DNA of 64,000 bases, taken from CAZWDO01 sp964632485 [NCBI: uncultured bacterium]. GTDB taxonomy: Bacteria; JAGOEH01. Location: contig CAZWDO010000004.1 in assembly GCA_964632485.1 (NCBI GenBank), positions 218,211 through 282,210 on the forward strand. The letters are read 5' to 3'. A program made the translations under genes and the position numbers. This document shows, one piece after another, positions 1 through 8,317 of the stretch. Every line of letters starts with the position of its first letter. The first letter of the stretch is position 1. The notes beneath the pieces were generated by a model. That model worked only from the letters and a program-made list of their open reading frames with translations. It was not told the origin of the DNA and ran no database searches.

Positions 1-121
1 GATAGGCTAAAAATTTTTTTTTAAAAACTTTTACAGGTTTTATTTAGGCTTTAAAAATGGTGATATTTTTGGGCCCGAGGAAAAAAAATTAACTCAGCCA
101 AGTAAAAGAGTAAAATTTTTT

Positions 122-148
122 TACTCGGACAGGCGAGTATTTTTTTTT
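122..148 (+). terminator. Rho-independent terminator of an upstream gene
   Basis: A 6-bp perfect inverted repeat (TACTCG/CGAGTA) with a 6-nt loop is followed directly by nine T residues. The orientation fits a + strand gene that ends before the window. A second AT-rich palindrome (GAGTAAAA...TTTTACTC, 108-126) overlaps its left arm and could form an alternative fold. Confidence 0.6.
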
Positions 149-163
149 ATATAGCGATTCTAA

Positions 164-192
164 TTGACAATTGAATCGAATTTGCTTATTTT
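164..192 (+). promoter_or_regulatory. Candidate promoter reading through the tRNA locus toward smpB
   Basis: A perfect TTGACA (164-169), a 17-nt spacer and TATTTT (187-192) face smpB. It is the best sigma70-type match seen upstream of smpB. If used, the smpB leader would be roughly 160 nt and antisense to the whole tRNA-Leu gene. The -10 matches consensus at only four of six positions, so this is a prediction. Confidence 0.4.
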
Positions 193-200
193 ATGGGGGT

Positions 201-284
201 TGCCGAAGAGGGGATTCGAACCCCTACTCACTTGCGTGAACTGGACCCTGAACCCAGCGTGTCTGCCAGTTTCACCACTTCGGC
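201..284 (-). tRNA. tRNA-Leu (anticodon CAG)
   Basis: The reverse complement folds as an 84-nt class II tRNA. The acceptor arms are GCCGAAG and CTTCGGC with discriminator A at 201. The anticodon stem CTGGG/TCCAG encloses the loop TTCAGGG, giving anticodon CAG. There is a variable arm of the length expected for leucine tRNAs, and a T arm with GTTCGAATC. The 3' CCA is not encoded. It lies antisense to the smpB leader and has its own promoter at 297-325. Confidence 0.95.
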
Positions 285-296
285 AATTGAATCGCT

Positions 297-325
297 ATTA
301 TAAGCAATTTTTTCCAAGAAGTCAA
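297..325 (-). promoter_or_regulatory. Sigma70-type promoter of tRNA-Leu
   Basis: On the minus strand TTGACT (320-325) is separated by exactly 17 nt from a perfect TATAAT (297-302). The tRNA 5' end is 12 nt beyond the -10 box, so transcription would start almost at the mature end. This is one of the strongest promoter matches in the window. Confidence 0.75.
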
Positions 326-362
326 TAGGATTTCCTAAAAAAAAATTAAAAGGAGTGAATTT

Positions 363-836
363 ATGTCGAATACTGATAAAAAAGATCTATTCCGCAAGAT
401 TTTGACTAATAAACGGGCGTTTTATGATTTTGAGATCATTGAGCGTTTCGAGGGAGGGATCGTTTTAATGGGCACTGAGATCAAGTCTATTCGCAACGGC
501 CAGACCAGTTTTAAAGACAGCTATATTGATGTAGTTAAAGGAGAATTGTTTGTACTCAACTGGATGATTAATCCCTATGACAAAGGGGGATATGTCAACC
601 ATGAACCTGAGCGGCCGAAGAAGCTTCTCTTGCATAAAAAAGAAATAACACGTTTAGCAGCAAAAATATTGCAAAAGGGCTTGACTTTAATCCCACTTTC
701 GTTATATTTTAAAGGTCAACACTTAAAGATGGAGATTGCCTTAGCCAGTGGTAAAAAGCAGTATGATAAACGCGATGCAATTACCCGTCGTGAAGCGCAG
801 CGGGAAATGGAACGCGCTTTTAAACATAACCGGTAA
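363..836 (+). CDS. smpB: SsrA-binding protein SmpB
   Basis: This 157-residue protein matches SmpB in length and sequence. It has the N-terminal RKAFYDFEI-like strand (here RAFYDFEIIERF), the family signature GTEIKSIRNGQ around residues 38-48, and a basic C-terminal tail that follows the channel in the ribosome. SmpB binds tmRNA and brings it to stalled ribosomes for trans-translation. An AAGGAG site lies about 8 nt before the ATG. It is the first gene of a tight + strand run, and its 3' end overlaps the likely start of the amidase gene. The tmRNA gene (ssrA) is not in the window. Confidence 0.96.
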   Translation: MSNTDKKDLFRKILTNKRAFYDFEIIERFEGGIVLMGTEIKSIRNGQTSFKDSYIDVVKGELFVLNWMINPYDKGGYVNHEPERPKKLLLHKKEITRLAAKILQKGLTLIPLSLYFKGQHLKMEIALASGKKQYDKRDAITRREAQREMERAFKHNR

Positions 837-2352
837 GTGCTTTTTTATATTAACACTTTGGACGGTTCTCCTGCAAGCGAGAACAAGAGTCAAAGTGGGG
901 TCGGAAACCGTTCAGTTGGAGATGATACCAGTTGATGGAATCGAATATATTGCCTGTGATCAAATTATTACGGTTTTGGGACCTTTCCAAAAAATATTCA
1001 GTACAGAAAATCAAAAAATAGTGTACCATTGGGAGAATCATGAACTGGTTACTGCCTGGGGGCTTTATTTTTATCGGCTCGATTCTCAGTCGTTTACCAC
1101 ACTTTATCCCATTCAGTTGCAAAATGGACGGATTTTAGTAGCGCTTCGTGATTTCAAGACGTTTACCCATCATCTATGGCATGAATGGCAATTGACACTT
1201 CCACTGGAATTTCTGAGTGAGCAAGTTAACCCGAATGCCCCGCTGGAAATAAGGTCCGTAACTCTGGAAAAGAAATTAAATGGTTTTTTGCTTCAAATTG
1301 AAGCGAATCGCCCTTTTCGTGAGCAAAAGGATTTTGACTATTCTCTAAGTGAAAGCTATTGGATTAATTTTAATTTCTTTAAGGCGCAGACAAAATTGAG
1401 CGAGGGAGTTTTAAAAAAATCAATCGATGAACCGGTAGTAAGCATCCGCATGTATGATTTCAATCAATCGCTGCAATTATCCCTGCGATTTCGATTTCTC
1501 CTGGAAAATATTCAATTAAAAAATGATAGTTTGCATAATCGATTGATGCTGATTTTACGTCAACCGGCAGACTCAATTCCAATGACATACATGGACATTA
1601 CTTCGGACGACAGTTTGTCGTCCCAACCGATAGACACCAGTTCAATCCTTCAGCGGCATGGAGATATCAAACGGATCATCATTGATGCCGGTCATGGCGG
1701 CGACGATCCAGGCGCTTTGGGGCGTTTGAACACCCAGGAGAAAAATATAGTACTTGATATAGCCCTCCGCTTAAAAAAATTATTGGACCAGGAAAACGTT
1801 TATGAAGTCATTCTGACCCGAAACCGCGACGAGTTTGTGGCGCTTGACAAACGGCGACGTATTGCGAACAGCAGTGGCGGGGATTTGTTTGTCAGTATTC
1901 ATTGCAATAGTGTCGGGGGCGCTCGGCGTAACTCTGCCCGTGGGATAGAAACTTATTTTTTGAGTATGGAAAAAACGGATGAAGCGCGTGAAACGGCAAA
2001 ACTGGAAAACAGTGTGATTATTTTTGAGTCCGAAAGCGACCAGGTTCTGCATACGGATACACTTAAAAATATTGTTTTTGATATGCTGCATAACTCTTAT
2101 CTGCGCGAAAGCAGTGACTTGGCCAATATTATACTGGAGGAACTGGGTAAAAGCGTTCCCTCCGTTCCCCGCAAAGTGGATCAGGCCGGATTTTTAATAC
2201 TGAAAGGGATTTATATGCCAGCGATACTGGTTGAAGTTGGATTTATTTCCAATCTGGAAGAAGAACGCAATTTACTTAAAGCCAATTACCTTGGACAAAT
2301 CGCCTTGGGATTGAAGCGGGGTATTGCGCGTTTTATCAACCGCTATCATTAA
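775..2352 (+). CDS. N-acetylmuramoyl-L-alanine amidase (Amidase_3), exported
   Basis: The C-terminal half, from about residue 300 to the end, is a zinc-dependent Amidase_3 domain that cleaves the amide bond between MurNAc and the stem peptide. Zinc ligands and catalytic residues are visible in IIDAGHGGDDPGA, the following EKNIVLDIA, SIHCNS and the C-terminal VEVGFISN. A hydrophobic signal segment (CFFILTLWTVLLQA) precedes a beta-rich N-terminal region resembling stalk or AMIN-like domains. The start is uncertain. The frame is open back to a GTG at 748, with ATG at 763 and 775, all inside smpB. ATG 775 was chosen to limit the overlap, and none has a good ribosome site, so translational coupling to smpB is likely. 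Confidence 0.88.
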   Translation: MQLPVVKRSGKWNALLNITGKCFFILTLWTVLLQARTRVKVGSETVQLEMIPVDGIEYIACDQIITVLGPFQKIFSTENQKIVYHWENHELVTAWGLYFYRLDSQSFTTLYPIQLQNGRILVALRDFKTFTHHLWHEWQLTLPLEFLSEQVNPNAPLEIRSVTLEKKLNGFLLQIEANRPFREQKDFDYSLSESYWINFNFFKAQTKLSEGVLKKSIDEPVVSIRMYDFNQSLQLSLRFRFLLENIQLKNDSLHNRLMLILRQPADSIPMTYMDITSDDSLSSQPIDTSSILQRHGDIKRIIIDAGHGGDDPGALGRLNTQEKNIVLDIALRLKKLLDQENVYEVILTRNRDEFVALDKRRRIANSSGGDLFVSIHCNSVGGARRNSARGIETYFLSMEKTDEARETAKLENSVIIFESESDQVLHTDTLKNIVFDMLHNSYLRESSDLANIILEELGKSVPSVPRKVDQAGFLILKGIYMPAILVEVGFISNLEEERNLLKANYLGQIALGLKRGIARFINRYH

Positions 2353-2365
2353 GGAACAAAAAAGA

Positions 2366-3205
2366 ATGAGTTGTGAAAAATGCTATGACCGCGGATATTA
2401 TATTGCTGAGACGGGCGGGCCTCAGTCGCAACGCGCGCTTTCTCTTTGCGAATGCGTACGGGAACGGTGCCGTTGTAATGGTGAATTTCCATATCTCTAT
2501 TACCAGAATCATATTGCCATTCAGTGCGAGTGCGCTCACTTCCGAAATAAATTCGCTCAGGTTGCCCGAGCCTATCAACTGGCCAATATCCCTAAAAAAT
2601 ATCAATTTAAATATCTACCCGATTTTAAGGCGGAACCCAATACTCCGTTAGAAAATGTGAAGACGATTGCAAACTACATGATAAAAGATTACCTTCCGAG
2701 CGCCACCCGGACTGGTTTATTTCTTTGCGGAGGCGTAGGCAACGGGAAAACACTTCTATGTTGTATCATTCTCAATGAATTGATTTTTCATTATGCCATC
2801 TCCGCCCGCTATATGAATTTATCCTACCAATATTTTCACCGTATCCGGGATACTTTCACAGAAGGGAGTGAAACTTATGGCAAAGCCATGAGTTTTATGG
2901 AGGATTTTGTTAATCAGAATCTGTTGCTGATTGATGATATGGGTGTGCAACGCAATACGGATTGGGAAATGGAAATGTTATACAATTTAATTGATCGGCG
3001 CTATCAGGAGGAACGCATCACCCTGATCACGACTAATCAGAATCTGGAACAGATGAAGGATTTGTTTGACGGCCGTATTTTTTCTCGTATTAAGGAAATG
3101 TGTACGATTGTCGAGTTGCAGGCTGGAGATTATCGGGAGTCGTTGGCTACCAAAACATTCACAATTAAGGATGATCATGAACCGCTCAAACGGAAGAAAA
3201 AATAA
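2366..3205 (+). CDS. DnaC/IstB-like AAA+ helicase-loader ATPase
   Basis: This 279-residue protein has a cysteine-rich N terminus (two CxxC-like pairs plus CRC and CEC within the first 70 residues, probably zinc-binding). It is followed by an AAA+ domain with Walker A GGVGNGKT, Walker B LLLIDDMG, a sensor-1 TTNQN and a C-terminal GRIFSRI arginine motif. The family loads replicative helicase or serves as a transposition helper. With no transposase nearby, a replication role is more likely. The ATG at 2366 follows AAGGA by 10 nt and sits 13 nt after the amidase stop. A longer TTG-initiated frame from 2324 is less likely. Confidence 0.82.
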   Translation: MSCEKCYDRGYYIAETGGPQSQRALSLCECVRERCRCNGEFPYLYYQNHIAIQCECAHFRNKFAQVARAYQLANIPKKYQFKYLPDFKAEPNTPLENVKTIANYMIKDYLPSATRTGLFLCGGVGNGKTLLCCIILNELIFHYAISARYMNLSYQYFHRIRDTFTEGSETYGKAMSFMEDFVNQNLLLIDDMGVQRNTDWEMEMLYNLIDRRYQEERITLITTNQNLEQMKDLFDGRIFSRIKEMCTIVELQAGDYRESLATKTFTIKDDHEPLKRKKK

Positions 3206-3893
3206 TGAATTGCGGCCGATCCGGTTTGAAGTTGATTTTATGAAATTTGCTCAAAGTTCGGTATTGAGCTGTTATGGCGATACGCGGGTTATTGTGAGCG
3301 CTACCCTGGAGAATGATGTCCCTGCTTTTTTGAAAGAGCGCGAGGAAGGGTGGATCACTGCCGAGTACGGATTGTTGCCGGCTAGTTGCGGCAAACGCAT
3401 TCAACGTCCGGTCAAAGGTATCGACGGACGATCCCAGGAGATTCAACGATTAATTGGACGGACGTTGCGAGTGGTGGTTGATCGGAAATTGTTTCCGGGT
3501 TGTTCAATTGTCATTGACTGCGATGTTTTGCAAGGGGACGGAGGAACTCGCACGGCTGCCATTTCGGGTAGTATTTTGGCTGTGCGCCGGTTATTTGATT
3601 CACTTCTTAAAAAAGGCGAGATCAGTGAACATCCGGCGCGGACACTTTTAGGGGCGGTTAGCGTGGGTATCGTCAACGGCAATATTCTTCTCGATCTGGA
3701 CTATAGTGAAGACTCACAAGCTGAAGTGGATATGAATTTAGTCATGACGGAGAAAGGCGAGTGGATTGAGCTACAGGGAACCGCTGAAAAACAACCGTTT
3801 AGCCACCAGCAATTATCCGGTATGCTCGATTTCGGAGAGCAAGGAATTAAGGAAATTATGGAAATTCAACGTCAAGTATTAACCTGTTGTTAA
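3177..3893 (+). CDS. rph: Ribonuclease PH
   Basis: This 238-residue phosphorolytic exoribonuclease trims tRNA 3' ends using phosphate. The N terminus NRSNGRKNNELRP matches the family start. The phosphate-binding arginines lie in GRSQEIQRLIGR (residues 84-95). The catalytic and metal-binding segment DCDVLQGDGGTRTAA spans about residues 115-129. The ATG at 3177 has AAGGA upstream and overlaps the preceding gene by 29 nt; ATG 3171 is an alternative. The usual C-terminal GTAE...F...L segment is intact. Confidence 0.95.
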   Translation: MNRSNGRKNNELRPIRFEVDFMKFAQSSVLSCYGDTRVIVSATLENDVPAFLKEREEGWITAEYGLLPASCGKRIQRPVKGIDGRSQEIQRLIGRTLRVVVDRKLFPGCSIVIDCDVLQGDGGTRTAAISGSILAVRRLFDSLLKKGEISEHPARTLLGAVSVGIVNGNILLDLDYSEDSQAEVDMNLVMTEKGEWIELQGTAEKQPFSHQQLSGMLDFGEQGIKEIMEIQRQVLTCC

Positions 3894-3904
3894 GGAGAAT
3901 ATTT

Positions 3905-4171
3905 ATGGTGCAAAAGAAGAAAGCGATGGCTACTGAGGAACTGGATTTGCTCTATGAGAGTGAAACGATCTATATTTACCGTAACTGGTGCAAGGGTTGC
4001 GGAATATGTATCGCCTTTTGTCCAAAACAAGTATTAGCTGCCGGCCCGGACGGTAAAGTTTATATCGCCCACCCGGAAAAGTGTATTTCGTGTGGGATGT
4101 GTGATATTCGATGTCCCGATTTCGCCATCACGGGACTTCGTAAGGATCAATCCGGAAAAAAACATTTTTAA
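3905..4171 (+). CDS. korD: 2-oxoacid:ferredoxin oxidoreductase, 2x[4Fe-4S] delta subunit
   Basis: This 88-residue ferredoxin-like subunit has two canonical CxxCxxCxxxCP motifs, with cysteines at 29/32/35/39 and 60/63/66/70. It passes electrons from the thiamine-diphosphate centre to ferredoxin. An AAGGAG site precedes the ATG at 3905, which lies 12 nt after rph. The alpha, beta and gamma subunits follow at once, giving the order D-A-B-C typical of four-subunit KOR-type enzymes. Confidence 0.88.
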   Translation: MVQKKKAMATEELDLLYESETIYIYRNWCKGCGICIAFCPKQVLAAGPDGKVYIAHPEKCISCGMCDIRCPDFAITGLRKDQSGKKHF

Positions 4172-4182
4172 GGAGATAAACA

Positions 4183-5316
4183 GTGAATGGAGAAAGCAGA
4201 CTCATTCAAGGCAATGAAGCATGTTCAATAGGCGCTTTGATTGCCGGTGTGCGGTTTTATGCGGGATATCCGATTACGCCGTCGACTGAAATTGCGGAAT
4301 ATCTGGCCCGGGAATTACCCAAACAAAACGGTGTGTTTATTCAAATGGAAGATGAAATTGCCAGTATTTGCGCATTAATTGGGGCGTCTTTGGCCGGATA
4401 TAAATCGCTGACAGCCACCAGTGGTCCGGGTTTTTCCCTGATGCAGGAAGGAATTGGCTATGCCTGTATGACGGAAGTCCCCTGTGTGATTATCAATGTG
4501 ATGAGGGGTGGGCCCAGCACCGGCTTGCCCACGAATGTTGCCCAGGGTGATGTGATGCAAGCCCGTTGGGGAACTCACGGGGATCACGAAATTATCGTTT
4601 TGTGTCCCAATTCGGTCTATGAATGTCTGACAATGACCGTCCGCGCGTTTAATCTGGCGGAAAAATACCGAATTCCGGTGATCGTACTGCTTGATGAAGT
4701 TATTGGGCACATGCGTGAGAATATTGTCATTCCCAAAGAAGAAGAAATTGAGGTAATCGACCGCGTCCAGCCGACTGTCCCCCCTGAATGGTATAAGCAT
4801 TTTGAATTGACGCCGACGGGGGTTTCTCCCATGGCTAATATCGGTGAAGGCGTTCGTTATCATGTAACGGGTTTAGCGCATGATGAACTGGGTTTCCCCG
4901 AAAGCCGCCCCAATTTTATCGCGGCTATGTTGGATAAAATGCATAATAAAATAGAGCATCATCGGCGTGATATTGTTGAGATTGAAGAATTTATGATGGA
5001 AGATGCGACGTGCGCCATCGTTGCTTATGGATCTGTCTCGCGCGCGGCGGAAAAAGCCGTACTCATGGCCCGTAAAAAACGTATCAAAGCCGGACTGGTC
5101 CGTCTGAAAACGATCTGGCCATTTCCGGATCACCAGATCGGATCTGCTATTAAGGACCTGGAGGTAGTCTTGGTCCCTGAACTGAATATGGGGCAGGTCG
5201 TTAATGAAATCGTCCGTGTTTCGACCCATTCCACTCGAGTCTACGGATTGAGTCGTATTGATGGCGAATTGATTACACCAATTCAAATTTTAGACCGTTT
5301 ACGCGAGGTGAAATAA
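4183..5316 (+). CDS. korA: 2-oxoacid:ferredoxin oxidoreductase alpha subunit
   Basis: This 377-residue alpha subunit contains the family signature YPITPSTEIAEYLA near residue 30, the MEDEIASI strand, the TSGPGFSLMQEG segment and RGGPSTGLPT. It supplies the pyrimidine-binding side of the thiamine diphosphate site and a transketolase-C-like domain. GTG was taken as start because AAGGAG lies 6-7 nt upstream. Its stop overlaps the ATG of korB (TAATG), which indicates coupled translation. The substrate is probably 2-oxoglutarate given similarity to KorA, but 2-ketoisovalerate is not excluded from sequence alone. Confidence 0.93.
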   Translation: MNGESRLIQGNEACSIGALIAGVRFYAGYPITPSTEIAEYLARELPKQNGVFIQMEDEIASICALIGASLAGYKSLTATSGPGFSLMQEGIGYACMTEVPCVIINVMRGGPSTGLPTNVAQGDVMQARWGTHGDHEIIVLCPNSVYECLTMTVRAFNLAEKYRIPVIVLLDEVIGHMRENIVIPKEEEIEVIDRVQPTVPPEWYKHFELTPTGVSPMANIGEGVRYHVTGLAHDELGFPESRPNFIAAMLDKMHNKIEHHRRDIVEIEEFMMEDATCAIVAYGSVSRAAEKAVLMARKKRIKAGLVRLKTIWPFPDHQIGSAIKDLEVVLVPELNMGQVVNEIVRVSTHSTRVYGLSRIDGELITPIQILDRLREVK

Positions 5317-6206
5317 TGGCTATCCAATCATTGAAAACAATCCATAAATATTTGCGGCATAACAAAAAATTTCCTCACGTCTGGTGCGCGGGTTGCGGCA
5401 ATGGCATAGTGCTGGGGGCTATTATCCGGGCCATCAGCACATTGGATATCGGGAAAGATGATATCGTCATGGTTTCCGGTATCGGCTGTTCTTCCCGTAT
5501 GCCGGTTTATGTGGATTTTAATACCGTTCATACCCTGCATGGCCGGGCATTGCCTTTCGCTACCGGCATTAAATTAGTGAAACCGGGGAAACATGTAATT
5601 GTTATCACCGGCGATGGGGATTGCCTCGCCATCGGCGGCAACCATTTTATCCATGCTTGCCGGCGTAATATTGATATTACTACTATTATTATCAATAATA
5701 GCACCTATGGTATGACGGGCGGGCAGTTTTCTCCCACGACTCCTGAAGGGAAAAAAGGTACGACTGCTCCCTATGGCAATTATGAAGCTTCTTTCAACAT
5801 TGCGGATTTATCGATTGCTGCCGGTGCCAGTTTCGTGGGACGCGGCGCGGTCTATTATGCTACCCAATTGAAGGATACGATTCAGGAAGCGATCCAGCAT
5901 AAGGGTTTTTCCGTAGTGGAAGTTATTTCGCAATGTCATACTCTCTATGGACGCCAAAACAAGGAAGGCGGCGCCGTGGAGATGATGAAATGGCAGAAAG
6001 AACACGCCGTTAATGTCAAGGCGGCCGATAAAATGACGGAAGAACAAATATCCGGCAAGTTCAGGATCGGTACGCTGCATCGTGTTGAAAGCGTTGAATA
6101 TACAGCAAAGTATGGTCAATTGCTGGAAAAACTCAGCAATAAACCCATGGCTCCCAAACCGGTTGAAAAGGAAGAGATTCAGGATGAAAAACAACAAGAA
6201 GAATGA
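5316..6206 (+). CDS. korB: 2-oxoacid:ferredoxin oxidoreductase beta subunit
   Basis: This 296-residue beta subunit binds thiamine diphosphate and Mg2+ through the GDGDCLAIGG motif (about residues 97-106) and NNSTYGMTGGQ. The N-terminal WCAGCGNGIV and the following GIGCSSR are typical of KorB. It overlaps korA by one base and its acidic C-terminal tail overlaps korC by 23 nt. With korD, korA and korC it should oxidise a 2-oxoacid to acyl-CoA and CO2 while reducing ferredoxin. Confidence 0.94.
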   Translation: MAIQSLKTIHKYLRHNKKFPHVWCAGCGNGIVLGAIIRAISTLDIGKDDIVMVSGIGCSSRMPVYVDFNTVHTLHGRALPFATGIKLVKPGKHVIVITGDGDCLAIGGNHFIHACRRNIDITTIIINNSTYGMTGGQFSPTTPEGKKGTTAPYGNYEASFNIADLSIAAGASFVGRGAVYYATQLKDTIQEAIQHKGFSVVEVISQCHTLYGRQNKEGGAVEMMKWQKEHAVNVKAADKMTEEQISGKFRIGTLHRVESVEYTAKYGQLLEKLSNKPMAPKPVEKEEIQDEKQQEE

Positions 6207-6789
6207 TACCGCTGTCATTGATACGTATTATGAAATCCGTTTGAGTGGTTCCGGCGGACAAGGGCTGATTCTGGCCGGTATTATTCTGGCCGAAGCCGCT
6301 GTTTTAGATGGTTTCAATGTGGCTCAAACCCAAAGTTATGGCCCTGAGGCCCGGGGTGGAGCCAGCCGTTCCGATGTTGTCATCAGTAATCAGAAAATTT
6401 TTTACCCCAAAACGAAAAATCTGGACCTACTGCTGGCTCTGAACCAGGCTTCGTGCGATAAGTACTTCTTTGATTTGAAATCCAAAGGCATTCTGATTTT
6501 GGATACAACCAACATTTCCAATGTACCCACCTCGTTGGCTTTTGCCTACCCGATCTCAGAATATGCCCGTGATAAATTTAATAATCCCATCGTCGCGAAT
6601 ATCATTTCATTGGGCATTATCCAGGGGTTAACCGGCATTGTCCAAAAAAAATCGATGCTCATGGCTATCACTAATCGCGTACCCGCTCAAACTCATGATT
6701 TGAATACCCGAGCCGTTAAATTCGGTATGGAACTGGGTATGAAAGACGCCGCCCGAGCTATGGATATGCTCAATAATCTAAATGAATAA
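6184..6789 (+). CDS. korC: 2-oxoacid:ferredoxin oxidoreductase gamma subunit
   Basis: This 201-residue gamma subunit carries the opening IRLSGSGGQGLILAG motif, followed by SYGPEARGGASRSDVVIS, both diagnostic of the KorC/PorC family. It completes the heterotetramer encoded by the preceding genes. The ATG at 6184 was chosen because the family begins a few residues before the GSGGQG motif. The frame stays open further upstream inside korB, but that part looks unrelated. Confidence 0.93.
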   Translation: MKNNKKNDTAVIDTYYEIRLSGSGGQGLILAGIILAEAAVLDGFNVAQTQSYGPEARGGASRSDVVISNQKIFYPKTKNLDLLLALNQASCDKYFFDLKSKGILILDTTNISNVPTSLAFAYPISEYARDKFNNPIVANIISLGIIQGLTGIVQKKSMLMAITNRVPAQTHDLNTRAVKFGMELGMKDAARAMDMLNNLNE

Positions 6790-6802
6790 AAGGAGGAATG
6801 TC

Positions 6803-8116
6803 GTGAATATTTTAGCGCTCAATTGTGGATCTTCGTCACTTAAATACCAGGTGTATCATTGGGAAGAACGCGATATTCTGGCTAAAGGAGTTGTTGAACG
6901 CATCGGACTGGAGGGTGCCTTTATCAATCATGATAAAAAAGGGAAAGATAAAGTTAAAATTTATAATAACTGTCAAACCCATAAAGACGCGCTTGAACTG
7001 GTTTTGCGGACATTGACTTCTGAAGAAAATGGTATCATGGATAACATTAATGATATTCATGCGGTCGGCCACCGAATGATCCATGGCGGGACTGCCTTTA
7101 CCAAATCCGTGCAGATCGATGGTAAGGAAGGTTCAGTCCTCAATAAGATGCGGGAGAACTATAACCTGGCGCCGTTGCACAATCCACCGTCGGTATTGGG
7201 CGCTGAAGCCGCTCTGGACCTTCTTCCCTCTGTTCCTCACGTGGCTGTGCTGGACACAGCGTTTCATCAGACGATGCCGGCGACTTCCTTTCTCTACCCC
7301 TTGCCTTATGAATGGTATGAAGAGATGGATGTCCGCCGTTATGGATTTCACGGGACTTCTCATTTGTATGTTTCCCGCCGCGCGGCGGCTTTGCTCGGGA
7401 AAAAACCCCATGAAGTCAACCTGATCACCTGCCATATCGGTAACGGAGTCAGTTTTACTGCGATTAAAAATGGGCTTTCCTACGATACGAGTATGGGATT
7501 CACCCCTCTCGAAGGTTTGGTGATGGGAACCCGTTCCGGTGATTTTGATCCGGCGATTATCCTTTATATAATGGAAAAGAAAGGGTATTCATTTCAGGAA
7601 ATGTCCGATATTCTTAATAAAAAGAGTGGGATTTTGGGGTTGACCCAGAAATGGGTCGATCAACGTGATCTATGCGAAGCCATGGATCATGGGGATGAGC
7701 GCGCCAAATTGACCTTTGATCTTCAAGCCTATCGCGCTAAAAAATATCTCGGCGCCTATGCCTTTGCTTTGGGTAAGGTCGATGCTATCGTTTTTACTGC
7801 CGGTGTGGGCGAAATGAGTCCTGAACTACGCGAGCCCATCCTTGAAGGATTGGAACCCTTTGGCATTTATTATGATAAAGAAGCCAACTGGAAAACCAAA
7901 AGCCGTAATCGGGAATCAATCATCAGTAAACCCGATTCGCCGATTAAGGTCTTTGTTATTCCCACTGATGAGGAAATCGTGTTTATTGAGGATGTAGTCG
8001 CCATTATCGATGGGAGCTATGATACGCATGATAAATTCGAGTATACCTTCCAACGTCCGGACTATGTGAATAAGATCCGGCAGGAAGCGTTGCAGAAGGA
8101 ATTGAAAAAAAAATAA
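6803..8116 (+). CDS. ackA: Acetate kinase
   Basis: This 437-residue kinase interconverts acetyl phosphate plus ADP with acetate plus ATP. The motifs NCGSSSLKYQ (residue 7 on), GHRMIHGG, YGFHGTSH, CHIGNGVS, MGTRSGDFDP and FTAGVGEMSPELRE are all present. The GTG at 6803 follows a perfect AGGAGG and places the family N terminus correctly. The protein is about 35 residues longer than typical AckA because of a lysine-rich C-terminal extension. It follows korC by 13 nt, tying 2-oxoacid oxidation to substrate-level ATP formation. No phosphotransacetylase is in the window. Confidence 0.94.
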   Translation: MNILALNCGSSSLKYQVYHWEERDILAKGVVERIGLEGAFINHDKKGKDKVKIYNNCQTHKDALELVLRTLTSEENGIMDNINDIHAVGHRMIHGGTAFTKSVQIDGKEGSVLNKMRENYNLAPLHNPPSVLGAEAALDLLPSVPHVAVLDTAFHQTMPATSFLYPLPYEWYEEMDVRRYGFHGTSHLYVSRRAAALLGKKPHEVNLITCHIGNGVSFTAIKNGLSYDTSMGFTPLEGLVMGTRSGDFDPAIILYIMEKKGYSFQEMSDILNKKSGILGLTQKWVDQRDLCEAMDHGDERAKLTFDLQAYRAKKYLGAYAFALGKVDAIVFTAGVGEMSPELREPILEGLEPFGIYYDKEANWKTKSRNRESIISKPDSPIKVFVIPTDEEIVFIEDVVAIIDGSYDTHDKFEYTFQRPDYVNKIRQEALQKELKKK

Positions 8117-8194
8117 TTTAAATTGAAAATAGTTAACTGCCTCGCTTGCCTTTTTTTCAACATCTTACTATTTTTACATCGTATTCAACTGCTG

Positions 8195-8230
8195 ACGGGA
8201 TAGGTTGATTGCCTATCCCGTTTCAATTTG
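8195..8230 (+). terminator. Terminator after ackA
   Basis: A perfect 10-bp inverted repeat (ACGGGATAGG / CCTATCCCGT) with a 7-nt loop is followed by a T-rich run (TTTCAATTT). It lies 78 nt after the ackA stop and before arcC, so it probably ends the smpB-ackA transcript. Confidence 0.65.
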
Positions 8231-8317
8231 TAGTCATTCCGGAACTGATCTGTTTGATTGGCTTCGGAGGAATCGATGAGTAACAGTTAACCACTAAACG
8301 TAAAAAGAGGGATTGCC

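Noticed and set aside
748-774. Extended amidase start at GTG 748
   Set aside because: The added residues are the shifted reading of smpB and have no signal-peptide value; a shorter start is more likely.
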